DNA from: Ignelater luminosus
Lineage: Eukaryota; Arthropoda; Insecta; Coleoptera; Elateridae
Direction of reading: 5' to 3'
Length of the DNA stretch: 64,000 bases
NCBI GenBank assembly: GCA_011009095.1
Contig: VTPC01004177.1
Coordinates: 140,026-204,025 of the forward strand
Part shown: positions 36,723 to 47,559 of the stretch, piece by piece
Numbering within the stretch: the stretch's first letter is position 1
Layout of the letters: every line of letters begins with the position of its first letter
Translations under genes and position numbers: made by a program
The notes under the pieces: model-generated
Seen by the model: only the letters and a program-made list of their open reading frames with translations
Database searches by the model: none
Told to the model about the DNA's origin: nothing

Positions 36723-39371
36723 ATGTCACATTTAGAAAGAGTTATTGTACTTGTCGATATGGACTGTTTTTATTGTCAAGTAGAAGAGAAACTGAATCCT
36801 TTTTTAAAAGGAAAACCAATGGCTGTTGTACAATATAATGCTTGGAAGGGTGGAGGGTAAAATAATTTTTTATTTACTTAGATACATACATTAAAATTGT
36901 AATCTCGTTTGTAAATTGCTTTGTGAGAAAATTCTCGACTGGCTTATTAATGTCTGTGAAAATACAACCTAATAATTATGAATATTACATTCTAGAATAA
37001 TAGCAGTCAATTACGCAGCGCGTGATCGTGGTGTTACGAGACATATGAGAGGTGACGAAGCTAAACAAAAATGTCCAGAAATAGAATTAGTTCGAGTGCC
37101 ATGTATACGAGGAAAAGCTGATTTAAGCAAGTTAGCTTTCAGATTTTGATAAATCAATAATCTTATTGATAAAATACAATTTTTTAGATACAGAGAAGCT
37201 GGAAAAAAAGTAGCTAAAGTATTACAAAGATTTACACCATTAATTGAACGTGCATCAGTAGATGAAGCTTATCTAGATATAACAGAAACTGTAAAAAGCA
37301 GACTTGCGGTGATTTCCAAAGAAGTAACATTAAGTGAAATTAAGAATACCCATGTTGCAGCTTGTGATACTATGGACTTTCTGTATAATCTTTATAATGG
37401 GGGACTACATATTGAAAATAACTTAAGACTGACCATTGGAGCTGTTATAGTGGAAGAAATTAGAGCTGCTGTTTATAATGAAACAGGTAGTTAGTTTGAA
37501 TACGGTAAAATATAGAATTATTTACGTCATTTTGTAGGTTACACATGTTCGGCTGGTATTGCACATAATAAGATTTTAGCAAAATTAGCCTGTGGATTAA
37601 ATAAACCAAACAAACAGACGGTCTTACCACAGGATAACATACAAGATCTCTACAAAGATCTACCTGTACGAAAAATTAGAAGCTTAGGAGGAAAGTTTGG
37701 TAATACGCTTTCTGAGGACTTAGGAATAACTAAAATGGCTGAATTGCACAGATTTAGTGAGAAAGAATTAACAAGACGTTATGACGAAAAGACAGCGTAT
37801 GTAGTATATACATTTTCAAGAAAGCATTAGTTAAATAATTTATTTACAGATCGTTCTTGTATAATATAGCAAGAGGAATCAATAATGATCCGGTAACAGC
37901 TCGTCTAGTGGCAAAATCAATTGGATGTTGTAAAAAGTTTGCTGGAAAAGCTGCATTAATTGATATAGATTCTGTAAAACATTGGTTGAATGAGCTTTCT
38001 GTAGAAATAGTCGAACGTTTAGAACAGGATCTAGAAGAAAACAATCGTAAGGCAAAACAAATCGTTATAGGTTTTGCCCAAGAAATTAATGGTAAAGATG
38101 TAGCCAGCTCAAGAACGCATCCGTTAAATTCTTACGATCCCACAAAAATATCAAACGATGCGTATGAAATTATAAAAAAAAACTGTTTGAAACCTAGTGG
38201 AACTTTTTGTATAAAATATTTAGGATTGAATGTAGGAAAGTTTGAAACTTGTAAAAATATTAATGAAATTACCACATTTTTCAAAGCTGGTGATAATAAA
38301 ATTAACACAAGCATAGTTAGAGAACAATCTATCAAGCCAGATGAAGATTCTGATTCAAAATCTGAATTACAACCTACTTCAACTTCTAGAACTAACAATA
38401 TAAATTGTAGAAATGCAGTAGAAAAGCCTGGCAGTATACAATCATTTTTCAAGAACTCTGAGAAGAAAAATGAAGATTCTCATCAAATATCAGATTCGGA
38501 ATTGGAATTCAAAGAAACTGAAGCGCCTGTAAATTTTTCTGATACGACAGAGGAAGCGGATGAAAACAGTTCTGAATTTAAATTTTTCAATGAAGACAGA
38601 GATGCTTCTGATAATGATTCTATAAGTAATGAATTATCTGGCGATAACAAGACTAAAACAACTGAAAGTAATCCAGAGAAGGAATCGTTTTTCCTCCGCT
38701 ACTTTGAGAGTTTAAAAAGGGAACGTAAAAGTCCTATTGTGAGAGATTTTAATACTTCTAGGAATCTTGAAAACCTCGATGAAGATTCAAACAATGGTGA
38801 TGAGTGTCAGGAAGAATCTAACATTGCAAATAATACACATGCTATTCCTGGAACGAGTAAAGATTTTATGAATGATTTTGAACAAATTGAAGTTTGTAGC
38901 GAATGTAATAAAAGAGTACCTGAAGCTGAAATGGTTTCCCATATGGATTATCATTTTGCCTTAAAAATCATGCACGAAGAAAAAGAATTGTACAAACAAC
39001 AATCTTCGGCTGCACTCGCACAAAAACAAAGTAAAACTGAAATTAAAAAAACAGGGAAACGTAAACATATCGAAGTAGAAAAAAATGCAACATTAAAAGA
39101 ATTCTTCAAGATAGAACCGGAACAGTTAGTAGAAGGTTTACTTGAAAATACAGAACTCTGTCCGCAGTGCAATAAAAGAATAAATATTGCAAGTTTTACC
39201 AGTCATCTAGATTATCATGCAGCAAAGAGACTGCATATGGAAATTAATCCTGTAAAATCGTGTGTAGCAGAAAGTGTAAAAAAGACTAAAACTAAAAAGC
39301 ATGAAAAGACGAAGGATGTAAAAAGAGATAGTATACCTAGTGTTATGGCATTTTTTAAACAAGCTAATTGA
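36723..39371 (+). CDS. PolH: DNA polymerase eta
   Basis: Y-family translesion polymerase that bypasses UV photoproducts. Exons: 36723-36856, 36996-37130, 37188-37486, 37538-37796, 37850-39371. All have GT-AG sites and matching phases; 782 residues. Start chosen at MSHLERVIVLVDMDCFYCQ, the family start, not the in-frame ATG at 36561. Catalytic residues visible: D12 with M13, and SVDEAYLD with D115/E116, the same numbers as in the human enzyme. The palm, fingers (VNYAARDRGVTRHMRGDEA), thumb and little finger are complete. The C-terminal part is disordered and acidic, with two C2H2 UBZ-like ubiquitin-binding fingers (CSECNK..HMDYH, 625-644; CPQCNK..HLDYH, 713-732) and several FF motifs, ending SVMAFFKQAN, which resembles the C-terminal PCNA-binding motif of human Pol eta. 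AATAAA at 39409. Confidence 0.96.
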
Positions 39372-39775
39372 TAATTTTATTTGTAAGAGAATTTTATAAT
39401 TTTATTGTAATAAAGAAGTATTTTTTCTACTTTTATTAAATAATATGTCTGTTATACTTCATGTAATGACAGTTATTCAGATGAATTGCCTGCAGCTTGT
39501 GCAGCAAACTTCATCCTCCTGAGTAATTGCCATCACTACATGCTTGCTTTACAGATTAAATAAGAGTCAGATATTTCACTCTCTATACCACCAATGTTCT
39601 CATTTTTTGTCTCTGCACATTTAAATTAGTAGCTCTGAGAGTTACCCACGCCCACTCTTTTACATGTTTTTATGAAAAGTGCGTACCATGCTGTGTGTTA
39701 AAATAGCAAGCTCTGGGAGTTGCTTGGAAGAGAGAGCAACAGAATCCACAAATCTGTTGAACTGAAACATCTGAC

Positions 39776-40330
39776 TTATTTAATCTGTGCTTGCTTGTTG
39801 CAGGGTTGCCAGATGTTCAGACCAATGCTTGAAATTACCGTCTTGGAACTCCAGAGTACAATCAGCATAAATCCATCCTTTACTGTCTTGCAGCCTTGCT
39901 GCTTCTTTTTGGTCTCTGTTAGAGCCAGAATTTTTATTTTGGTTTCACCAGTCACGTCTTCAAGCTCCTCCACCTTTCCTGTTAAGCTCCTAACATTCCA
40001 AGTTCCATATGAGATTGTTTGGACAGTCCAGTATCTTTTGTTTGTTTTCTTTTAATCAGTTTGTATTATTTGGGGGTACAAAGGATTGGTCCGTAGACCC
40101 CTAGCATGATTGGGGGGGCTGCCCCCTTAAGGTAGACTTGCCTACACCTTCCTCCCTGCTGCCCATTCTAGTCGATGGGGTAACTGGATACTTGCTGGGT
40201 ATCTGCAGCTGTAGGTCCTGGCTTTCCCATCTTGGAGAGAGGGTCCTCTCTAGAAGTTTAATGGATGTTTGGACTGAACTATCAAGTTTTGGGTTCCAAT
40301 TTTTATTAACCAGACGTATCAATTAAGATG
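39776..40330 (-). mobile_element. LINE 5' end with start of endonuclease
   Basis: On the minus strand, GTWNVRSLTGKVEELEDV followed by TKIKILALTETKKKQQG is the beginning of an APE-type endonuclease domain, as in the LINE group that also carries a GRPRKTW tail. Upstream (40010-40330) is GC-richer sequence, probably the element's 5' UTR. The copy stops after about 65 residues. It may belong to the same family as the RT half at 6.5-8.0 kb. Confidence 0.7.
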
Positions 40331-40794
40331 CACTAGAAAATTATTTTGGTACAAGACAGCAAACTAATTCGAAGGATCTGCAATCTTACAAAACTGCCAT
40401 GTTAAAAAATTCTTCTCAAAGATGAAAACAAAAGAATGTCGAGCAGAATCAATAAGGTCAGCAAGCAGTAAGTAAAATAACAATAGAGCAGTTACGAAGA
40501 GGAATAAACAAAGAAAGGGGGAAAAGCAGTGGTACTCAGAACAAATCAGGAAGTAGCAGCGAATGAAGCAAAAAAACCAGCCCAGAGGTGATGGGATCCG
40601 GTAAAGATAGCAAATTACTAAAGATCGCTCCCAAGGTGGCAACTATTTACGTCTCTAGACTGCACCCCAAGATTATTGTGGACAATGTTATTAGTTATTT
40701 ATTGTATTGGAGATCCATGGCTTAAGGTATATATTAGATGGTTTGGATGAATATAAGTACTTCCTTAAGTAATTGTTTTATTTATTTATTTATA

Positions 40795-40838
40795 TTTCTC
40801 TACTGGTTTCGTTCATTTTTGAACATCCTCAGGAGAAA
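40795..40838 (-). ncRNA. Hammerhead-like motif, Penelope-associated, left
   Basis: Minus-strand RNA reads UUUCUC, CUGAGGA, U, GUUCA, loop, UGAAC, GAAA, C-CA-G, UA, GAGAAA. Stem I (UUUCUC/GAGAAA, 6 bp) and stem II (GUUCA/UGAAC, 5 bp) pair fully. Stem III would be one C-G pair, as in the minimal type I hammerheads known from Penelope-like elements. The core matches CUGANGA...GAAA with a GUA cleavage triplet. There is one extra U between the core and stem II, so activity is uncertain. Confidence 0.5.
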
Positions 40839-41022
40839 AATGTCAATTTATAAATGAATGTACATATTCATTTTTGGATTGCAGAAGTAATACTCAGGTG
40901 CGATCTTTTTCTTAATTATATATGATTTGAAGTGATTAGAATATAATTTTTCTGGATTTAATGGTTTTTTATTAATTAATATTGTTATCTTGGTGCTTGT
41001 CTGTATACAAATTATTAATATA

Positions 41023-42661
41023 CAGTTGCTCAACGTGAAAGTCGGACAATTGAAATAAATAGATTTTCTCTAAAAATTACAACAAAGATTTTGCCTGAGA
41101 AATAAAATTATTATACTTATGGATCAATAAAGGGGCCAGCATTAGATTTTTTAAAAATAACAAAATTAATTTTCTTTAGTCATAATCATTATAGAATATC
41201 AAAGAAATGATAGCAAATTTAACATCAAAATGAAACTCGGATGGTTTCGGTAGCTTGTCTTATCTAGCCAGCATGCACGCCACATTTTCGATAATGTTGA
41301 AAATTTTAGTTCAAATTTGGTTTCCACTACAAACCGTGTATATTAGTGTAGTTTTACAAAAATGGGAAGGCAACGTGGTCAAACGTCTATCGAACTAAGA
41401 AAATTGGTTCTGAAGCATCACAATAAGGGTAAAACAGTTAGGGAAGTTGGGGAAATAGTTGATCGTAGTCATTCTACAGTTGGTGATATCATAAGCCGAT
41501 TTACGAAATTTAATCTTATAGCAAATAAACCAAAAAAGAGTGCGCGAAAAATATTTAATGAAGCGGACGAAAGATGGATCATAAGCCAAATAAAGAAAAA
41601 TCCGAGACTGAGTGCTCCCAAACTGGCGGTCGAAGTAGAAAAATATCTTGGTAAAAAAGCACACCCCGAAACTATAAGGATTATTTTAAGGAAACATCAA
41701 TTTAATGGACGAGTTGCCCGAAAAAAGCCATACATTAGTAAAACAAATAGAATTAAAAGATTGAAGTTTGCTAAGGAGCACTCAAATAAAGATTTTTCCT
41801 TTTGGAATCGGGTGTTATCCACTGATGAAAGTAAAATTAATATTTTTGGGTCTGACGGTAGCACCTCCGTCTGGAGGAAAGCAAATGAAGAGTTGCGGCG
41901 GCAGAATTTAAAGCCGACCGTTAAACACGCCGGAGGATCGGTAATGGTATGGGGCTGCATGTCAGCTGCTGATTCCGGAAAATTACAAATAATTGATGGA
42001 ATAATGAATAAGGACGTGTATTTAGCAATTTTAAAAAAGAATCTTCAGGAAAGCGTACAAAAATTAGGAATCAGTGATGATTTTTATTTTTATCAGGACA
42101 ACGATCCAAAACATAAGGCTTATAAAATACGGTCTTGGTTGCTTTATAATTGCCTGCATGTCTTAGAAACACCTCCATAGTCTCCTGATATTATTGCTAT
42201 AGAAAATCTATGGAGCTATTTGAAAACACAGGTGCGGAAACACACTATTCCTTCAAGAACAGACCTAAAAAGAGTAATTCTTGAAGAATGGAAAAAGATA
42301 CCTCCTGCCTTATGTGAGAAAATAGTTAGATCAATGCCCAGAAAATTAGAGAGTGTCAAAAAGAGTAAAGGTTTTCCCACAAAGTATTGACTTTAAAATA
42401 ATTGATTGTTATATAAGTTTTAATTATAATTTCTGTAATTGTCCGAGTTTTATTTTGATATTAAGTTTGTATTTAATTTAGAATTAATTATTTTTTTGCT
42501 TTACTTTTTGAATTTATTGATTTTTCTTTTATTAAAAGTGTACAGTAAATTGCCATTTAATAGAGTATCTACTTTATTTCAATTTATTGTAATATTATTT
42601 TTCAATTTATTAATAATTATACATTTTCATAACAGCATCCGAGTTTCACTTTGAGCAACTG
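41023..42661 (+). mobile_element. Tc1-like DNA transposon, nearly intact
   Basis: A 1,639-bp element flanked by TA on each side. Outer ends are CAGTTGCTCAACGTGAAAG and, inverted, CAGTTGCTCAAAGTGAAAC. A second set of motifs (GAAACTCGGA near 41230; AATTGTCCGAGTTTTATT near 42438) lies about 210-225 bp inside each end, the IR/DR arrangement seen in Sleeping Beauty-type Tc1 elements. It is inserted in a Penelope-like copy. It contains a transposase gene with one premature stop. Confidence 0.88.
41362..42390 (+). pseudogene. Tc1 transposase with one premature stop
   Basis: Frame of 342 codons plus stop from ATG at 41362 (MGRQRGQTSIELRKLVLKHH). It has a paired-like HTH N-terminus, first catalytic D in STDESKINIFGSDG, second D in YQDNDPKHKA, and third residue (E) in IENLWSYLK. 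A TAG at 42178-42180 sits where the family usually has CAG in PPQSPD, cutting the protein to 272 residues just before the third catalytic residue. After it the frame continues cleanly to TGA at 42390. Otherwise no defect is seen, so inactivation looks recent. Confidence 0.88.
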
Positions 42662-43311
42662 TATGTACCTAAAGGTACATTTTAATTAAGTTTAAAATAT
42701 TCACTTCTATGGACTACATATTTCATATATTTTTAATTTTAATTTAATTATTGCATTTTTAATATAACTTCTTCATTCATAAAGTGAAATTTTTAAATGC
42801 AAAGGTGTTGCAAGTCTAGTTGATAAACATGTACAATGAAATTTTTATCTGGTTAAAATAAATGGAAATAAAATAAATTTGTACTATATAGGATGTTCCC
42901 TTAATAGGTAGTTTTGTATGGGTAATAGTGCGTTAGGGCATTCCAGTTTGAACTCATTAAGGCATAGACTATTTGGATTTTTCTCATGCATAGATATTTC
43001 AAGTTGTTCATATGGTATGTAATGAGTTTATTGTAATTATCTTGTATCTTGTTGTTATTTTTAATTTATTTGAGATGTCCTTTTAACCGGGTGGTGATGT
43101 TTCTCCTTGTCAGTCCTATGTATACTCTATTGCACTCTTGGCAACTGAGTTTATATATACCCGAGTTCAATTTTTATATCTGTTTGTTTGCATAATTACA
43201 AAACAGTTTATAATTACTATTCTGTGTGCCAAATCCAACCTTGATGCTGAAGTTTTAAAATATCCTCGGTATATAGTCTGAGACTGGACTAATATAAGGT
43301 AGCGAGATGAA

Positions 43312-43910
43312 CAAGGAGAAACATCACCACCCGGTTAAAAGGACATCTCAAATGAATTAAAAATAACAACAAAATACAAGATAATTACAATAAACTCATT
43401 ACATACCATATGACCAATTTGAAATATCTATGCATGAGAAAAATCCAAATAGTCTATGCCTTAATGAGTTCAAACCGGAATGCCCTAACGCACTATTACC
43501 CATACAAAACTACCTATTAAGGGAACATCCTATATAGTACAAATTTATTTTATTTCAATTTATTTTAACCAGATAAAAATTTCATTGTACATGTTTATCA
43601 ACTAGACTTGTAACACCTTTGCATTTGAAAATAAAAATAAAAAATTATAACAAAAATATATCTCTCCGTTTAAAATTAATTTCTCTTTTCCCAAAATAAA
43701 CATAAGTGTAAAGTGTGCCACCCATTAACGCCACCACGCATCCCTGCTAGCAGGAAAAAGAAAACCTCAGAATCAACACCAAGGAAAATATTATGTAAGT
43801 CACCTCCCTGGTATCTCTTTTTTAATAATGTAGTTTTTTTCTAAATACTCGCACGAAACATCCATAGAAGTGAATATTTTAAACTTAATCAGAATGTACC
43901 TTTAGGTAAA
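43312..43910 (+). mobile_element. Penelope-like element 3' part, copy B
   Basis: Plus-strand copy of the same element as copy A, starting inside the GIY-YIG region (RRNITTRLKGHL) and running through the decayed C-terminus and 3' flank. It carries at 43619-43853 a block shared with the unknown inverted-repeat element at 53.4 kb. Beyond 43910 the sequence no longer matches copy A. Confidence 0.7.
43619..43853 (+). repeat. Block shared with unknown element at 53.4 kb
   Basis: Matches 53430-53668 in inverted orientation with few differences (words such as CACCCATTAACGCC, CATCCCTGCTAGCAGGAAAA, AATACTCGCACGAAACAT). Neither terminal inverted repeat of the 53-kb element is present here. It interrupts the homology between the Penelope arms, so it came in as an insertion or recombination patch. 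Confidence 0.75.
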
Positions 43911-43919
43911 TTAAGATTT

Positions 43920-44280
43920 ATTACTGTTAAAATAGTCTAAACTAATTAAAAACATTTGGGAATGCAAAGCATAACCACAACGAACTCCTGTTTTGTTACT
44001 TTTTTCAAATTTTGGCGGCCATTTTGACCATGTTCCCAAGGTGATATCAAAAAACTAAAAGTACACGTTTCTCTTATTTTTTGATGTAGAATACAATTCT
44101 AAAGTAAACAAAAATTTTGAAAATCGAAGAGTTATCAAAAAACGAAGATACTACGTGATCTTTAGTTCTTGATGTAGAATCCAAATCTTAAGTCAAAATT
44201 TCAAAATTTGACGAAAAATACGGACAGACAGACAGACTTTGCAAATTCAGTAACGACTCCTTCGAAATTCGTTGATAATT
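43920..44280. other. Spacer with short internal duplication
   Basis: Contains two similar stretches (TTTTTGATGTAGAATACAA near 44078 and TTCTTGATGTAGAATCCAA near 44166) and a short GACA run at 44223. Probably degraded transposon sequence leading to the hammerhead-like motif; not assigned. Confidence 0.4.
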
Positions 44281-44305
44281 GTATCTTGCAGTTAAAACGT
44301 TTTCA

Positions 44306-44362
44306 ACTGCCTGAAGATGGCAATTATGTTAATAATCATATTGCCGAAACATACGTAGCGGT
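44306..44362 (+). ncRNA. Hammerhead-like motif, Penelope-associated, right
   Basis: RNA reads ACUGC, CUGAAGA, U, GGCAAUUAUG, loop, CAUAUUGCC, GAAA, C-AUAC-G, UA, GCGGU. Stem I (ACUGC/GCGGU, 5 bp with one G-U) and stem II (9 bp with one bulged U) both pair. Core CUGANGA...GAAA and a GUA site are present, with a one-pair stem III. As in the left copy there is one extra U before stem II. It lies downstream of Penelope-like copy B in the same direction. Confidence 0.5.
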
Positions 44363-45250
44363 ATTATAATAAAAGATTTTGTGGATATGACGATGTTTCT
44401 TTATTAATTATAAAATGTGTCTTTAGGTAAACGTTTTCTTGCAATGGCAAATCTGCAATCTGGCAACACTGCGAATAATGCTGTTTCGCAGGTGCTGATT
44501 CGGCTGGTTACCTTGGTTACGATGGCGTGCACCAATGAAAACGCTCCTGGGACAAAAGCAAAGCAATATGGCGTGGTTGTTTGTGTTTCATAGTGCTGCG
44601 ATTTAAAAGTAACTTAGATTGAATAATACAATGCAGTTTTTACCATATTTGTATAATGGGTATACAATTTGAATCCATAACATAATAATAGAGTATTTGT
44701 GCAAACTTTTATTGAAAGGTACGTAGCAACAATACATTCAAAAAAAAAATTTAACCGGAATGAGTACATGCAGAGCCATTTTTAGTACCCGTGTAGTAGC
44801 ATTTATGACGCAATTATTAATTTGTAAATATACCAACAGAATTGTAAAATTTCGATACTAATACCACTTCTAAATGTTTACAGGATGAAGAATGCTATTC
44901 TATAAGTATTTATGATGGCTTGGCGGTACAAGGAATCCTTCTGCTGGGGGAGAACAGAGTCGGTTAACATGCATTCGCATTGAAAGCAGGATTCAACACT
45001 TGCCAGCAAACTTCTTGTTAGTAACAATACATTAAAGAATGGTAAATTGCATAATATATATCTGATTATGAGATTCTTTTAAAATACTTGAAATGTTTGA
45101 AATTTATTTTGAGGAATTATTGAATTTAAAGAAAACGTAATCTGTTCGTAATGTACTAGGAAGGCCACCTCTGATAAATCACAGTGTATTTTATTTTGTT
45201 TTCATTTTAATTGGATTGTATCGGTAACCATGGATATAAGTTTTCATTTT

Positions 45251-45374
45251 AACCTCATTTATTTAAATTGACATTCTGTCACTTTGACATTTGTTTTTAA
45301 CCTAATTTATTTAAATTTACATTCTTTCACTTTGACATTTGTTTTTAACCTCATTTATTTAAATTGACATACTA
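45251..45374. repeat. 48-bp tandem repeat, 2.6 copies
   Basis: Units begin AACCTCATTTATTTAAATTG, or its close variant, at 45251, 45299 and 45347, exactly 48 bp apart, with a few substitutions. Confidence 0.85.
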
Positions 45375-45571
45375 TCTGTAACCAGAAATGTTTTGGCAGC
45401 GCAATTGTTTCGGTTGCATCTCAATAAATTGTGAGCTTGCCAAGTTATTATATATTTATACCAATCAATGATTTCTAACAAATAATGCACTTTTAGGTTT
45501 AAAGCATTCGTTGCAATCACTTATTGGTTATCGAGAATGGTTGATGTTTGAATTACAAATGAATCACAAAT

Positions 45572-46366
45572 ATGGAAGGAAAATCCGAATGTAATGCTAA
45601 AGTGCTGGCACTTAACGAGTTTGCAGGTACATATAAAATTTTTTGAATTATCTTAATAATTATATCTAACGATAAAGAAAAAACAGTGGTAGCAATAATA
45701 TTGCTTGATATTTTTATTGTGCTAATTGTATAGTATTTAAACAAACTAACTTCGTTAATGTCGTTGATCAGCTGGCAGCATAGATAATAAATTATAATGC
45801 TGCAGGATTAATTGGGTTATTTGAATCGGCTGCTAAAGTTTGAGGTTAGATTGGTAAAAGAATGATGAATTATAATTTTATTCAAAATATTTTCATATTT
45901 ATGATTAGTGCTGGACATCATTACTTGATATAAAGGTTATTTACTAGATTCCCATAGATGTGTTGTTTTTGCAAAGGCTACCGTAAGAATTGTTGCTGAT
46001 TTTTCAAAAACGTAAAATATACAGTGTATCCCATAATGCTCACTTGTGCTTTTATAAATTGCAACACATATTTTTTTATTTGATTCTAGATAGATATTTT
46101 GATTCTTTTTCTATCTAAAAAAAATTTTATTTGATAGCAAATTGCAAACTACAGCCGAGTGCTCATGTAAAATAAAGGAAATCAATATCAAATAAGCATC
46201 AAAGATAGTGACGAGTCAAAATTAGTCAAGATTAGTACTGTTGTTTATGAAAAGTAGATTGATGATAATTTCAGAAGTAAATCTGTAGTTAATAAGTCAG
46301 ATGATAATTCATAGTTTCTTTATTTACAGAAAAACGGCAAGAACGAGATGCAAGAAATCAGCTTGG
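45572..46366 (+). CDS. Possible first two exons of an unrecognised gene
   Basis: ATG at 45572 opens MEGKSECNAKVLALNEFA, ending at a CAG/GTACAT donor (exon 45572-45626). A TTTACAG acceptor at 46329 starts a 37-bp exon (46330-46366) that continues in phase as EKRQERDARNQLG before a GTAATC donor. The phase match, amphipathic charged composition and splice signals look like a real N-terminus. I cannot name the protein and found no third exon in the transposon-rich DNA downstream. It could be chance. GC-richer sequence at 44460-44600 might be its promoter. Confidence 0.3.
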
Positions 46367-46399
46367 GTAATCTACTGTTATAGTTAAAGATTGACTTAT

Positions 46400-47450
46400 T
46401 ACCAAAACATTGATCAATTTTGCTTTTTGATCATATCTTGAAAACTTGTAAACATTTACAAATAAACTTGATTTCTGCTTGTGGTTTTACTCACCCATAC
46501 CACTCTAATAAGGGAGTTACATACAGTAAAGCAGTTATAGCAGTAAAACTGTACTCAGCAAGGAGTTGTTTCTTCTACTCTGAAAAAAGAAGATGCAGAA
46601 AGAGCCATATAACGTCTTAAAGATCTAGTTGAGCAGTGTACTGGTTTCTAAGCTTTTTTTTATTTTTGTAATGACAGAATGAGCTGCTGTCGTACTAACT
46701 ATTCTTTCTATTGCAAAAGCTTGACAATAAGAAAGACACAAGTTAAACTTTTTAAGCTGAAAAGTCTACTTTTAGTAATAAAGTGAACATGCCTTGAACT
46801 ATGAAGCATTAAGTGATTGTTTAAAGTTGGTGTTTTCTACTTGAAAAGGGGTCGTCATTGTTTTCCTTTCTTGGTACATTGCAAGTGATTTATAATCTCT
46901 TTATTGTGCTGATTTATATAAATCATCTGATCAAGAGATTCTTTTTATTGCTATGTTGTTGAGTATTCTGTAAGGACTACAAAAAAAAGTGAATAAGTTC
47001 GCAGATCTATTTCTTCTCTTTGCTAAACGCCTTGAAACGAAGTTGTCCTCTTTATAATATCTCCACATCTTGAAGTCTCTTCACAATTTTTTCTTTTTAT
47101 ACTATTCCAGTATCTTCCAACTTGAGAAAAAAATAAATGCATCTTTGATTTTCCACTTGGTCACAAGATGTGCAAAAGAGAATATTTTCCAAGAAGTCGA
47201 TAAACAAATTTTCAGTGTCAGTTTGTGTTTCCTCTATATGGAGTGTTGTATTTAATCTTCCTAAAAGCCGTGTAATATGACACGGGCTAATAAGGTACAC
47301 CGGGGCAACTGAATCTGCAAAATTCTATAGGTGACTCTTTCAAATTTGGAAATTTTTGTTTTAATCATTAATTTGTGTTACAAGTTCCGACATAGGGTAG
47401 GTGGGAACAAGAATATGCAGTTTTCATGGAAAAGCTAATTGCTCGAGAAA
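46400..47450. other. Degenerate sequence, possible hAT remnants
   Basis: No intact gene. Minus-strand 47097-47300 includes FLENILFCTSCDQVE, faintly like the BED-type zinc finger of CGGBP/hAT-derived proteins. Plus-strand 46420-46620 is open but unrecognised. Not enough for a firm call. Confidence 0.25.
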
Positions 47451-47559
47451 GATTATTGTTAGAGGAATGACATTAGTAAGTCTGATCCCTAACTTCCTTT
47501 ACTATCTTTTTTGCAGTTATATATCTTTCTTCCTACTCAACACATTGACCGTTTTTATA

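Larger units (their letters stand above)
40845..43311 (-). mobile_element. Penelope-like element 3' part, copy A, split by Tc1
   Basis: Minus strand from about 43311 to 42664, then, beyond the Tc1 insertion, 41022 to 40845. Near 43160-43070 it encodes SGIYKLSCQECNRVYIGLTR and then NITTRLKGHL. This is the GIY-YIG endonuclease with CxxC that follows the reverse transcriptase in Penelope-like retroelements. Upstream residues (KVGFGTQNSN) fit the same region. The downstream frame decays. No reverse transcriptase is present, so the copy is 5'-truncated, as is usual. The part left of the Tc1 ends at a hammerhead-like motif. Confidence 0.75.
42664..43910. repeat. Large inverted repeat of Penelope 3' ends
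   Basis: Left arm 42664-43105 and right arm 43312-43910 are inverted copies at about 95 percent identity by eye, around a 206-bp unique centre. Matching words include TAATAGTGCGTTAGGGCATT and GTCCTTTTAACCGGGTGGTG. The arms differ in the middle: 42713-42798 on the left is replaced by an unrelated 235-bp block (43619-43853) on the right. The coding direction of both arms points outward, so this is a head-to-head pair of Penelope-like copies. Confidence 0.88.

Noticed and set aside
45251-45374. CRISPR-like array
   Set aside because: Direct tandem repeats without spacers, in a eukaryotic context.
46420-46620. 66-residue plus-strand open frame as next exon of the candidate gene
   Set aside because: Phase does not follow from the exon ending at 46366, and no clean splice pair was found.
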